From: [Clostridium] leptum DSM 753
GTDB lineage: Bacteria > Bacillota > Clostridia > Oscillospirales > Acutalibacteraceae
Direction: 5' to 3'
Assembly (NCBI GenBank): GCA_000154345.1
Contig: DS480347.1
Coordinates: forward strand, 248,001-312,000
DNA: 64,000 nucleotides
Under the pieces are notes generated by a model. That model was not told where the DNA came from. It did no database searches and saw nothing but the letters and a program-made list of their open reading frames with translations. Below, one piece after another: positions 17,459-26,396 of this stretch (positions are counted from its first letter, which is position 1; each line of letters starts with the position of its first letter). A program made the position numbers and the translations under genes.

Positions 17459-17849
17459 GCAGAAGGCTTTTGCTGGGAGGAGCGCCGGATTCGTACGCGT
17501 CCCGGCCTCATACTGCACAGCCCGTTCCCTCGTGACGCCCCCTCCCCTTACAGGGAGGTCATTTGCCTTTATAAGAATTTTTTAAGCCGGATTCTAAAGA
17601 CAGCCGGGAACCCTCTTGCTCTTCCCGTGCTTTCCCTGGAAAACAGAAGCGGAAGCTTCCGGCCGACGCAATGGCTGAAGGCCTGCGGCGGCCGGAATGC
17701 TTTTGCGCCGGGAGATCTCCTGGGCCTGCGGCAATATTTTCTAATTTGAAATTTCGAACCGTTCATTGAGAAACCTGCTTGTTTACATAAAAACAGGGCC
17801 GGCGGCAGAGGCTTTCTGCTCCGCCGGCCTTTTTTAAGGAGCTGCTGCT
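17459..17849. other. Gene-free stretch
   Basis: No gene is supported between the MBL-fold gene and the HAD gene. The only clear signal is the terminator at 17795-17836. Confidence 0.6.
17795..17836 (+). terminator. Intrinsic terminator upstream of the HAD gene
   Basis: GGCCGGCGG pairs with CCGCCGGCC and is followed by seven T residues. It ends only about 14 bases before the HAD start codon, so it either ends the transcript from the MBL-fold gene or works as an attenuator. Confidence 0.75.
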
Positions 17850-18674
17850 ATGAAAACGTTATATGTATCAGATCTGGACGGCACCCTGCTGACGCCGGAA
17901 AAGGAAATCAGTAAGGCATCCGCGGATATTTTAAATCATCTGATTCAAAAGGGGCTGCTTTTTACCGTAGCCACCGCCCGGTCGCCGGCTACCGCCTGCG
18001 AGGTTCTCTCCAATTTAAAGCTGGAGCTTCCGGGCATCCTGTTAAATGGGGCGGTGCTTTACGACTTCAGGAGGAGGCGGTTCGCCGGCAGCGCGCCGAT
18101 GTCTTATGAGGCCGCGTCTAAGGCGCTTGCGGTTTACCGGCAGGCCGGGCGGATGCCATTTCTCTATACGCTCGAGGATGATGAAATCTGTGTTTCCTAT
18201 GAGCGGTTCGGTCATCCGGCGGAGGAACGGTTCTGCCAGGAACGGAAGGGCAAAGCCTACAAGCGCTTTGAGCAAAGAGAACTGGTTTTGTCCCCGAAGG
18301 ATGTCCCGATTTACTTTACCATGATGGACAAAAGGACGGTCGTGGAGCCTTTGTATCGAAAAATACAACAGATCCCGGGGCTCAAGGCGGCTTTTTACCA
18401 CGATAATTATGAGGATGTGTATTTTTTAGAGGTGTTCAGCAGCCAGGCCAGCAAAAGCCTGGCGGTGCTGCGCCTGAAGGAAATGCTGGGGGCCGGCCGG
18501 GTGGTCGCCTTTGGCGACAACGGCAACGATGTGGATATGCTGGCGGCGGCGGACGTAGGCTGCGCCGTCGGAAACGCCTCGCCGGAAGCCAAGGCCGCGG
18601 CGGATCAAATCATCGGCTCCAACACAGAGGACGGAGTGGCGGAATATCTAAGGCCGCTTATGGACAAAATGTAA
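17850..18674 (+). CDS. HAD superfamily (Cof-type) phosphatase
   Basis: The 274-residue protein begins with the HAD nucleophile motif DLDGTLL (residues 8-14) and ends with the metal-binding GDNGNDVDML, with a C2-type cap between, as in Cof/YbiV phosphatases that hydrolyse sugar phosphates or FMN. The substrate cannot be told. AAGGAG lies eleven bases before the ATG. It sits directly behind a terminator; where its own promoter lies is unclear. Confidence 0.9.
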   Translation: MKTLYVSDLDGTLLTPEKEISKASADILNHLIQKGLLFTVATARSPATACEVLSNLKLELPGILLNGAVLYDFRRRRFAGSAPMSYEAASKALAVYRQAGRMPFLYTLEDDEICVSYERFGHPAEERFCQERKGKAYKRFEQRELVLSPKDVPIYFTMMDKRTVVEPLYRKIQQIPGLKAAFYHDNYEDVYFLEVFSSQASKSLAVLRLKEMLGAGRVVAFGDNGNDVDMLAAADVGCAVGNASPEAKAAADQIIGSNTEDGVAEYLRPLMDKM

Positions 18675-18701
18675 AATCAAGGCATGGAAACGCCCTTTTG
18701 G

Positions 18702-18730
18702 TTGAATCTGGGCGAAAGATTTGCTATAAT
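18702..18730 (+). promoter_or_regulatory. Promoter of thyX-tmk
   Basis: TTGAAT (18702-18707), a 17-base spacer and a perfect TATAAT (18725-18730). It lies inside the longest thyX open frame and so supports the downstream TTG start. Confidence 0.75.
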
Positions 18731-18763
18731 AACTCTGTTAATGCAATTTTGGGAGGGATTTTT

Positions 18764-19549
18764 TTGGCAAAGGTTACGCTTCTGACTCATACGCCGATGC
18801 CGGAGCAAACCATCGCGGCGGCGGCAAAGCTGTGTTATTCCGCGGCGGAAATCGATAAAATCTATGAAGGGCTTACGCCGGAAAAAACCGCCTCCTTTGT
18901 GGAAATGCTGTCGGAGATCGGACACGAGAGCCCTATTGAGCACGCAAGCTTTACCTTTGGCATCGAGGGGGTGTCCCGCTCCTTTCTGGCTCAGGTGACC
19001 CGCCACCGCATGGCCTCCTTCAGCGTACAAAGCCAGCGCTATGTCAAGGAAAATATGTTTGAATACGTTCTGCCCCCGGAGATCGAGAGCGTCCCGGAGG
19101 CCCGGGAGGAATATATCCGGGCGATGGAGGAGGACCAAGCCCATTACGACAGCCTTACGGCGATTTTAAAAGAAAAACATAAAAAAACCTTTTTGGCGGA
19201 AGGCAGGCCGGAAAAGGAAGCGAATCGCCTGGCGGAAAAGAAGGCCATTGAGGACGCCCGGTTTGTTCTGCCCAACGCCTGCAACACCAAAATGATCTGC
19301 ACGATGAACGCCCGAAGCCTGATGAACTTTTTCACCCTGCGGTGCTGCAACCGGGCCCAGTGGGAAATCCGGGATGTGGCGGATCAGATGTATCGGCTGG
19401 TTTACGCCGCGGCGCCAAAGCTATTCCAGAACGCGGGGCCGTCCTGCGTAAGAGGGGCGTGCTCCGAGGGGAAAATGTCCTGCGGAAAAATGAGGGAGGT
19501 CCGAGAGCGGTTCGCGGCTATGAGGGAGCAGTGTCATGGCAAGGGGTAA
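18764..19549 (+). CDS. thyX: FAD-dependent thymidylate synthase ThyX
   Basis: The 261-residue enzyme methylates dUMP to dTMP with methylene-THF and reduced FAD. The family signature RHR-x7-S is present (Arg80-His81-Arg82 ... Ser90), followed by QRY. GGGAGGG sits before a TTG at 18764, and the promoter at 18702-18730 lies upstream of it; longer frames from 18698 would start inside the promoter. The 3' end overlaps tmk by 14 bases, so both steps from dUMP to dTDP are coupled in one transcript. Confidence 0.95.
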   Translation: MAKVTLLTHTPMPEQTIAAAAKLCYSAAEIDKIYEGLTPEKTASFVEMLSEIGHESPIEHASFTFGIEGVSRSFLAQVTRHRMASFSVQSQRYVKENMFEYVLPPEIESVPEAREEYIRAMEEDQAHYDSLTAILKEKHKKTFLAEGRPEKEANRLAEKKAIEDARFVLPNACNTKMICTMNARSLMNFFTLRCCNRAQWEIRDVADQMYRLVYAAAPKLFQNAGPSCVRGACSEGKMSCGKMREVRERFAAMREQCHGKG

Positions 19550-20204
19550 GCTGATCGTGATGGAGGGCCTGGACGGCTCGGGAAAGGCTACCCAGACTGG
19601 ACTGCTGTGCCAATATCTGGAAAGCCGGGGCCGCAGGGTAAGGCACATCGAGTTCCCGGATTACCGGGAGCCTTCATCCGCTTTGGTGAAAATGTATCTG
19701 AATAAGGAATTCGGCTCGAATCCCGGCGATGTGAACGCCTACGCCGCCTCGTCCTTTTACGCGGTGGACCGCTACGCCAGCTTTTTGCGGTTTTGGAGAA
19801 AGGATTATCTTTCCGGAGCCACCATCGTGGCGGATCGGTACACCACTTCCAACGCGGTGTATCAGATGGAAAAAACACCCCGGGAGGATTGGAATAAATA
19901 TCTAGCTTGGTTACAAGACTATGAATATGGAAAATTACAGCTTCCCCGGCCGGATTTGGTGCTGTTTTTGGATATGCCCACGGAGATCTCCCAAAGGCTG
20001 CTGAGCGGCCGTTACGCCGGCGACGAGAGAAAAAAAGATCTGCACGAAAGCAATGTGGAATTTTTAACCCGATGCCGCCGGACCGCCCTTTACGCGGCGG
20101 AGGCGATGGGATGGCATACGGTGTCCTGCTCTCAGGAGGGAGCGCCGCGGAAGATCGAGGATATTCAAAGAGATATCCGGGAAATCGTTTCCCAGAAGCT
20201 GTAA
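19536..20204 (+). CDS. tmk: Thymidylate kinase (dTMP kinase)
   Basis: The 222-residue protein has the P-loop GLDGSGK (11-17), the DR(Y/H) motif in VADRYTTSN and a lid region with GRYAGDERKK. It phosphorylates dTMP to dTDP with ATP. It overlaps the end of thyX and is likely translated by coupling. Length is normal for the family. Confidence 0.95.
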   Translation: MARGKLIVMEGLDGSGKATQTGLLCQYLESRGRRVRHIEFPDYREPSSALVKMYLNKEFGSNPGDVNAYAASSFYAVDRYASFLRFWRKDYLSGATIVADRYTTSNAVYQMEKTPREDWNKYLAWLQDYEYGKLQLPRPDLVLFLDMPTEISQRLLSGRYAGDERKKDLHESNVEFLTRCRRTALYAAEAMGWHTVSCSQEGAPRKIEDIQRDIREIVSQKL

Positions 20205-20505
20205 CAGGCGTTTGCCGCTGGAAGCTTTTTGAAATATGCTTGAAAAACAGAAACAAGGCTTTTTCGATAAATAGGGAAAATAACCGGGTTGAGAACCTTT
20301 GGAATCTGAAAAATTCCTGCTTTTGTCCGCGGCCTGATTGCCGTAAGGAGAAAGACGGGCGGTTCCTGCGGCTTGGAGTATTTCCCGCGGAATCCCAAAA
20401 CGTATCAATTTCAGAAAAGGCAGAAGCTTGCAAGCGATAAGACGGAAAAATCAAGCCGGCTGCCGGGCTTCCAACCAATCATTACTGTAATAGGAGGTAA
20501 CTGCT
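20205..20505. other. Gene-free stretch
   Basis: About 300 bases with no supported gene; the short frames on both strands are shadows without ribosome sites. No terminator or riboswitch is seen. Confidence 0.55.
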
Positions 20506-21045
20506 ATGATCGCTGTGTTTTTGGCTCAGGGCTTTGAGGAAATCGAGGCGCTGGCTGTGGTAGACGTACTGAGAAGAGCGGAGCTGCCTGTGAAAACCGT
20601 CGGCGTGGGCGGAAAGGAAATCACCGGTGCCCACGGGATCTGCGTCAAAGCGGATATGGAGGAAAAGGAGGTTTCTACCGACGAGCTGGAGGCGGTTGTG
20701 CTTCCCGGCGGGATGCCCGGAACCCTGAATCTGGAAAAATCGCCGATTGTGAGAACCTGCATCCGCTATTGCTGTGAAAATGATTTATATCTCTGCGCTA
20801 TCTGCGCGGCGCCTTCTATTTTAGGCCATATGGGGCTGGCCGCGGGCAGAGAGGTCACCTGTTTTCCAGGCTTTGAAAACGAGCTGACGGGGGCTGTGGA
20901 GACCGACCGGAGCGTAGTGACCGACGGAAAAATGATTACCGGAAAGGGGCCTGGCGTGGCGGTGGATTTCGCGCTGGAGATCGTGGCCCGGCTTTGCGGC
21001 CAGGTGGAATCCAGTAAGATTAGGATGGCGATGCAATGCCAATAA
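20506..21045 (+). CDS. DJ-1/PfpI (YajL-like) family protein
   Basis: The 179-residue protein has the DJ-1 fold marks: FLAQGFEEIEA near the start with the conserved Glu, LPGGMPG near 66-72, and the reactive nucleophile elbow CAICAAP near 102-108. Family members act in protection against oxidative or carbonyl stress or as deglycases; this is inference here. AGGAGG precedes the ATG. The stop overlaps the next gene by ten bases, which begins a tightly packed run through mltG. Confidence 0.93.
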   Translation: MIAVFLAQGFEEIEALAVVDVLRRAELPVKTVGVGGKEITGAHGICVKADMEEKEVSTDELEAVVLPGGMPGTLNLEKSPIVRTCIRYCCENDLYLCAICAAPSILGHMGLAAGREVTCFPGFENELTGAVETDRSVVTDGKMITGKGPGVAVDFALEIVARLCGQVESSKIRMAMQCQ

Positions 21046-21656
21046 GGGATATTCGTTTGCTGAAAACAGAGCTTCGGCAAAAATATAAGCGGATCCGGAA
21101 GAATCTGGACCCAGAAAAGCAGCGGGCGATGGATGCCGAGATCCAGACCAGGCTGCTGGCACTGCGCCAGTATGGAGAAAACGACGTAATTTTCACCTAT
21201 CTGTCCAAGCCGATCGAGGTGGATACCTTCGGTTTGGTGCGGGCGGCCTGGGCAAACCGAAAAAGGGTGGCGGTTCCCAAATGCATTCCAGAAACCACCC
21301 AAATGGAGTTTTATTATATTACGTCTATGGATGACCTGGCTCCGGGCGCTTTCGGCGTGCTGGAGCCGGTGCCGGAGAGATGCCGTCTGGTCACAGATTA
21401 CAGCCGGGGGCTGTGTATTGTCCCAGGGCTGTGCTTTGACGCGGAGGGCTACCGTTTAGGCTATGGAAAAGGGTATTATGACCGCTTTTTATCCGCGTTT
21501 CGCGGGGTAACAGTGGGAATTTGCTATACAGCCTGCACCCAGTGGAGACTTCCCCACGGCCGGTATGACAGGCAGATTCAGTTGCTGATTACAGAGAAAT
21601 ATATCCGCAGAACCTATACACGGGGAGCGGAAAACGGAGGTAGCCATGAACGATGA
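21036..21656 (+). CDS. 5-formyltetrahydrofolate cyclo-ligase
   Basis: The 206-residue protein has the family landmarks: an N-terminal basic ATP-contacting helix (KTELRQKYKRIRKNL), PKCIPE in the middle and GYGKGYYDRFL near 146-156. It turns 5-formyl-THF into 5,10-methenyl-THF, returning folate to the one-carbon pool, which also serves ThyX nearby. It overlaps DJ-1 upstream and mltG downstream. Confidence 0.95.
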   Translation: MPIRDIRLLKTELRQKYKRIRKNLDPEKQRAMDAEIQTRLLALRQYGENDVIFTYLSKPIEVDTFGLVRAAWANRKRVAVPKCIPETTQMEFYYITSMDDLAPGAFGVLEPVPERCRLVTDYSRGLCIVPGLCFDAEGYRLGYGKGYYDRFLSAFRGVTVGICYTACTQWRLPHGRYDRQIQLLITEKYIRRTYTRGAENGGSHER

Positions 21657-23097
21657 TAAAAGACCTTATCCTAACGACCCGGATTTGAATGAGCTTCTGG
21701 GCTTGGGAAGCGGGGATAATGGCTCTTACCCCCATCAGGGCGCTTTCGGCGGCTATGACGAAACGGGAGAAAGTCCGGCGCCGGATTATACCGACGCGTC
21801 TTCCTACAGCGATTCCGCCGAGCCCTTGGAGGAAGGGGACGTGCTGAACAGCTTCAGCGAAAGAGAAGCATACGAGCAAAGGAAGAATCCGGTGGCCGAG
21901 GCGAGGGAACAGAATTCCCGGACCAGGACCCAGGAGGAAATCAGTAGGGAGAAAGCCCAAGTGAAGGCGGAGAAAAAACGGAGAAAGAAGAAATCTAAGA
22001 AAAACGGCTGCCTTTTTAAAATGGTTTGGCTGGTCATGATCGTATTGGTGTCTGTAGTGCTGGCCCAATACATAATGATTGGGGCCAACGACCTTCTGGC
22101 GGTTAACCGGACAGAGGGCACCGCGGAGGTCAGCATTCCGGCCGACGCGGATATCGACACGGTAGCGGATATCTTGGAAGAAGCGGGTGTGATCAATTCG
22201 GCCCAGTTCTTCAAGCTGTATATGAAGATCACTAAGCCGGATACCACCTTTACCAAGGGCGATTATACCGATATGCAGACCAACCTGGATTACGAGGCCA
22301 TCGTCACTTATTTGCAGACCCAGTCCAACCGCACCGACGTGGTAACGGTTACGTTCCTGGAGGGCATGAACCTGGAGGATTTCGGGGACACCCTGGAGGA
22401 AAGCGGCGTCTGCGGCAAGGAGGAATTTCTGGAGAAGTGCAATTCCACTGAATTTGACGAGGACTATACCTTCCTTTCCCAGATCACCAACAGCGATGAG
22501 AGATACTACCGGCTGGAGGGCTATCTGTTCCCGGACACCTATGATTTCTATCAGGACAGCGATCCGGAGACGGTGATTAGGAAATGCCTGTACAATTTTG
22601 AGTTAAAAATCATGGAGCCCACTATCGAGCAGGAGGATGACACCGAAATCAGCGTGGCGGATCTGGCCCAGCAGAACGGGTTTACCGTGGATCAGCTGGT
22701 CACTCTGGCGTCTATGGTGCAGGCCGAGGGAGCCAACGAGGATGACATGCGGGTCATCGCTCATATATTCCGCAACCGCCTGGATCCCAATATGAACGAG
22801 GGCGTCAGCCAGCTCGGCTCCGATCCCACGGTGTATTACCCCTATTCCAGCAGGGAGGAGGCGCCGGAGGGTTTTGAGAGCCGCTATAACACCTACGAGA
22901 TTGTAGGCCTCCCGCCGGGAGCGATCGATAATCCCGGCATGATGGCCATCAACGCGGTGCTGAATCCGGATACCACCGAAAGCTACCTGTATTTCTGCCA
23001 CAGCGCCGACGGCACGCCTTACTATGCCTATACGGCGGAAGGCCATTATGAGAATCAGGTTAAAGCGGGTCTGATCGATCCCAACGCGGAAGGCTGA
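21646..23097 (+). CDS. mltG: Endolytic murein transglycosylase MltG
   Basis: The 483-residue protein has a long acidic, charged cytoplasmic N-terminus (about 1-120), one membrane helix (about 122-145), a LysM-like part and the YceG lytic domain with the catalytic Glu in SMVQAEGAN and the later QLGSDPTV and GLPPGAIDNPG patterns. It cuts nascent glycan strands and sets their length. An 11-base overlap with the previous gene suggests coupling. The cytoplasmic extension is longer than in E. coli but common in Clostridia. Confidence 0.95.
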   Translation: MNDDKRPYPNDPDLNELLGLGSGDNGSYPHQGAFGGYDETGESPAPDYTDASSYSDSAEPLEEGDVLNSFSEREAYEQRKNPVAEAREQNSRTRTQEEISREKAQVKAEKKRRKKKSKKNGCLFKMVWLVMIVLVSVVLAQYIMIGANDLLAVNRTEGTAEVSIPADADIDTVADILEEAGVINSAQFFKLYMKITKPDTTFTKGDYTDMQTNLDYEAIVTYLQTQSNRTDVVTVTFLEGMNLEDFGDTLEESGVCGKEEFLEKCNSTEFDEDYTFLSQITNSDERYYRLEGYLFPDTYDFYQDSDPETVIRKCLYNFELKIMEPTIEQEDDTEISVADLAQQNGFTVDQLVTLASMVQAEGANEDDMRVIAHIFRNRLDPNMNEGVSQLGSDPTVYYPYSSREEAPEGFESRYNTYEIVGLPPGAIDNPGMMAINAVLNPDTTESYLYFCHSADGTPYYAYTAEGHYENQVKAGLIDPNAEG

Positions 23098-23103
23098 CGG
23101 CAG

Positions 23104-24327
23104 ATGGAACGAAAAGAGCAAAAATTAGAGTTATTGTCCCCGGCCGGAGATCCGGAGCGGCTGGATTCCGCCCTCCGGTTCGGCGCCGGCGCGGTGTATC
23201 TGGCCGGGCGGGAATTTGGCATGCGGGCAGGCCCGGCGAACTTCTCCAATGAGGAGCTCAAAAAGGCTTGCCTTTTTGCCCATGAAAAGGGTGCTAAGGT
23301 GTATGTTACCTGCAACACCCTGCCGAGAAACGGGGAAATCGAAAGACTGCCCGGCTTTTTAGAGGCAGTAGAGGATGCCGGCGCGGACGGCTTGATCGTC
23401 ACCGATCTTGGAGTGCTGGCGCTGGCTAAACGGTATGCGCCCCGTACAGAGGTTCACATTTCCACCCAGGCGGGAATCGTCAATTACCAGTCCGCCAGGT
23501 TTTTTTATGACCTAGGCGCTTCCCGGGTGGTGCTGGCGAGGGAGCTTTCGCTAGAGGAAATCGCTGAAATCCGGGCGAAAACCGACCCTAAGCTGGAGCT
23601 GGAGGCTTTTGTCCACGGCTCCATGTGCGTCAGCTTTTCCGGCAGATGCCTGTTGTCCAATTATTTGACCGGACGGGATGCCAACCGGGGCGACTGCGCC
23701 CAGCCTTGCCGCTGGAAGTACCATCTGATGGAGGAAAGCCGTCCGGGAGAGTATTTTCCTGTGCTGGAGGATGATTCCGGAGCGTATTTTTTCAATTCCC
23801 GGGATTTGTGCATGGTCGAGCATATTCCGGAATTGGCTGGGGCGGGGGTTACCAGCCTTAAAATTGAGGGCCGGGCGAAATCCGCCTATTACGTGGCGGT
23901 GGTCACAAACGCGTATCGGCAGGCCCTGGATTTATACGAGAAAAATCCGGAACAATTCGTTCTGCCCCAGTGGGTTTTAGAGGAAATGGAGAAGGTGAGC
24001 CACCGGGAATACTGCACCGGCTTTTTCTTTGGAAACGAGCCTGGCCAGGTATATGATAACGGCGGCTATGTCCGGGGCTGGGAGGTAGCGGCGGTATGCG
24101 ACGGTTACGAAAGCCGTACCGCAGTGTGCTCTCAGAGAAACCGCTTTTTTAAGGGGGAAACCCTCAATGTTTTGGAGCCGGGCAGAGTCCCCTATGAAAT
24201 CGTGGTGAAGGAGCTTTTCAACCACGACGGAGAGCCGGCGGAAAGCGCCCCCCACCCAATGGAAACCTTATATATCCCGCTGGAAAAGCCGATGGCCCCG
24301 GGTGCGCTGCTGCGCCGGAAACGGTAA
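23104..24327 (+). CDS. U32 family protein, TrhP/YegQ-like tRNA hydroxylation protein
   Basis: The 407-residue protein starts LELLSPAGDPERL, typical of the U32 family, and has the cysteine segment GRCLLSNYLTGRDANRG followed by CAQPCRW, as in YegQ/TrhP, now linked to 5-hydroxyuridine formation at tRNA position 34 from prephenate-derived chemistry. Older annotation calls these collagenase-like peptidases. It lies six bases after mltG, a common arrangement in Firmicutes. The exact branch is inferred from the cysteine pattern. Confidence 0.88.
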   Translation: MERKEQKLELLSPAGDPERLDSALRFGAGAVYLAGREFGMRAGPANFSNEELKKACLFAHEKGAKVYVTCNTLPRNGEIERLPGFLEAVEDAGADGLIVTDLGVLALAKRYAPRTEVHISTQAGIVNYQSARFFYDLGASRVVLARELSLEEIAEIRAKTDPKLELEAFVHGSMCVSFSGRCLLSNYLTGRDANRGDCAQPCRWKYHLMEESRPGEYFPVLEDDSGAYFFNSRDLCMVEHIPELAGAGVTSLKIEGRAKSAYYVAVVTNAYRQALDLYEKNPEQFVLPQWVLEEMEKVSHREYCTGFFFGNEPGQVYDNGGYVRGWEVAAVCDGYESRTAVCSQRNRFFKGETLNVLEPGRVPYEIVVKELFNHDGEPAESAPHPMETLYIPLEKPMAPGALLRRKR

Positions 24328-24550
24328 GCGCCGGACCAATTTTATTTTTATCCGATACCGCGGGCTTTTTTGTGATGCGGTTATGCTTTCTCAATCGGAA
24401 TCAGAACGTTTTGATGCGCCCCGGCCCCGTCGGAAAAGCTTATGGCGCAGGACAGAAGCGTTTTGCGGCTTGTAAGGTAAAGGATCCGCCCGCTGTTCCG
24501 GTATTTGCGCTTTTGACTTTCGAATTCTGTTTTCACTGATAAAATACTGA

Positions 24551-24589
24551 AAAATACAAGAGTGACGGCCGTCCTCTTGTATTTTTTTT
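24551..24589 (+). terminator. Intrinsic terminator in the U32-PBP gap
   Basis: AAAATACAAGAG (24551-24562) pairs with CTCTTGTATTTT (24574-24585), followed by TTTT. The rest of the gap (24328-24550) holds no supported gene. Confidence 0.8.
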
Positions 24590-24630
24590 GCGTTTTCAGC
24601 CAAGAATAAGCCCAGATGGGAGGCTTGACT

Positions 24631-26115
24631 ATGAGAAAACGGTTTGAACGCAGAACAATCGGCTTGTTTTGTATTTTAATGGCGGGAATCATTGGGATTA
24701 TGGGTAGCGTGTACCGGATTATCGGCGATGAGGGAATCCTAGCCGCGGCAGCTCAGCAGGGAACCTATCGTTGTACCATCGCCTCCTTTCGCGGAACGAT
24801 ATACGATACCAATTTACAAGCGCTGACCGGCTTAGGAGAGTTGACCAAGCTATCCTCTCCTTTAGATTCTGAGGATATTTTCTGGGTAAACGAAAGGTAT
24901 CAGGAGGATCAGGACGCAGTCCATGTGATCGGCTACTTAGACGGGGACGGAAACGGCGTGGACGGCATTGAAAAAGCATATAACGGCTATTTAGCGGATG
25001 GCGGACAGCTGTCCGCGGTTTACCAGGTGGATGCGTTAAACCAAGCCATTGCCGGTATGGAAAGAACCATTGACGATACCTCGGAGCTTCAAAATAAAGG
25101 CGTGGTCCTCACCCTGGACAAGGAGATCCAGGAAATCGCCCAAGAGGCCGCGGAGAAATATCTTACCAAGGGCTCGGTGCTGGTAACGGAGATTCCAAGC
25201 TGTGAAATCCGCGCCAGTGTATCCTTGCCCACATATTCTCCCTATGACGTGGCGAATACTTTGGACGAAAAGGGAGCGCCGCTTCTTAACCGGGCCTTTT
25301 CCAGCTATCCGGTAGGATCGGTGTTTAAGCTGGTGGTGGCGGCAGCGGCTTTAGAGAAAGGCGTTTCCACCAGTCTGGTGTATGACTGCCCGGGTTCCAT
25401 TTCTGTGGATGGTATGGAATTTAAATGCTTTAACGGTGTGGGGCACGGCAAGGTGGATTTAGAAAAGGCTATCGCTTATTCGTGCAACGGGTATTTTATC
25501 AAGCTGACAGAGCAAATGAAGCCGGAGGAGCTGCTTTCCATGGCGGAAAAGCTTGGTTTCGGCTCCTCTGTCGAGCTGGCGCCGGGCATGTCCTCCAGCG
25601 CGGGAAACCTGCCCGTCAAAAAGGACCTGTCCAACCCCAAGGCTAAGGCGAACTTTTCCTTTGGCCAGGGGGACTTGCTGGCTACGCCGCTGCAAATTGC
25701 CGCGATGGTCAATACCATCGCCAGCGGCGGGCTGTATACCGAACCGTCTTTGGTAGAGGGACTGGTAGATGAAAATCTCGTCCTGACCGAGCGGGAGCAG
25801 CCCAAGCAGGCGGAGCGGGTAATTTCCAGCCAAACTGCCGCCTTTTTGCAGAAGGCTATGCGTGCCTCCATTGAATACGGCACCAGCAAAAAGGGTAAGC
25901 CCTCGGCAAACGGGGCGGGGGCAAAAACCTCCACGGCGGAAACCGGCCAGATCGTGGAGGGGCAGCAGGTGGTCCAGTCCTGGATATCAGGCTTTTATCC
26001 GGCCTCCAACCCGAAATACGTGATCACGGTATTCGCGGAGGACGGCGTAGGCGGAGGCACCTCCTGCGGCCCGGTTTTCCAAGAAATCGCGGATAACCTG
26101 CCGATTAACGATTGA
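24631..26115 (+). CDS. Class B penicillin-binding protein (transpeptidase)
   Basis: The 494-residue protein has an N-terminal membrane anchor (about 8-28), a short pedestal and a transpeptidase domain with SVFK (Ser230 nucleophile) and SCN (284-286). Where KTG is usual, the protein reads KTSTAETG (Lys432), a variant third motif. It would cross-link peptidoglycan and is the target class of beta-lactams. GGGAGG lies seven bases before the ATG at 24631; a further ATG at 24616 overlaps this site. It is smaller than FtsI or SpoVD and lacks PASTA domains; a role in growth or sporulation cannot be chosen. Confidence 0.88.
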   Translation: MRKRFERRTIGLFCILMAGIIGIMGSVYRIIGDEGILAAAAQQGTYRCTIASFRGTIYDTNLQALTGLGELTKLSSPLDSEDIFWVNERYQEDQDAVHVIGYLDGDGNGVDGIEKAYNGYLADGGQLSAVYQVDALNQAIAGMERTIDDTSELQNKGVVLTLDKEIQEIAQEAAEKYLTKGSVLVTEIPSCEIRASVSLPTYSPYDVANTLDEKGAPLLNRAFSSYPVGSVFKLVVAAAALEKGVSTSLVYDCPGSISVDGMEFKCFNGVGHGKVDLEKAIAYSCNGYFIKLTEQMKPEELLSMAEKLGFGSSVELAPGMSSSAGNLPVKKDLSNPKAKANFSFGQGDLLATPLQIAAMVNTIASGGLYTEPSLVEGLVDENLVLTEREQPKQAERVISSQTAAFLQKAMRASIEYGTSKKGKPSANGAGAKTSTAETGQIVEGQQVVQSWISGFYPASNPKYVITVFAEDGVGGGTSCGPVFQEIADNLPIND

Positions 26116-26140
26116 CTTTTCGGCCTGATGGCACTATAAT
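26112..26140 (+). promoter_or_regulatory. Promoter of the alaS leader
   Basis: TTGACT (26112-26117, overlapping the PBP stop codon), a 17-base spacer and TATAAT (26135-26140). Confidence 0.75.
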
Positions 26141-26146
26141 AATCGT

Positions 26147-26377
26147 ATAGAAATAGGCTGTGAAGGGCAAGAGAAAGCAAAAAAAAGCGGGTAAGAGAGG
26201 GTGCTCCCGGCTGCAAGGCGCCCCTGCTTTTGCTTTCGGCCGGTCTGGAGCTCCGGCTTGAGGAAAGCCGGCGGGCCTTTCCCGTTATCGAAGGCTTAAG
26301 CGGCGCGCTTTGACGCGCAATTTGGGTGGTACCACGGATTCCTCCGTCCCATTGTGGCGGTGGAATCTTATTTTTTG
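26147..26377 (+). ncRNA. T-box riboswitch leader of alaS
   Basis: A leader of about 230 nt carries the T-box sequence GGGTGGTACCACGG (about 26324-26337) and then a terminator: GATTCC-CCG pairs with CGG-GGAATC (26337-26367), followed by TTATTTTTT. Stem I is GC-rich, with an AAGAGA K-turn-like element. Uncharged tRNA-Ala would stabilise the antiterminator and allow alaS expression. A GCT near 26232 is a candidate specifier, but the fold was not resolved. Confidence 0.88.
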
Positions 26378-26396
26378 TTAGGAAGTGTGAAAAAGT

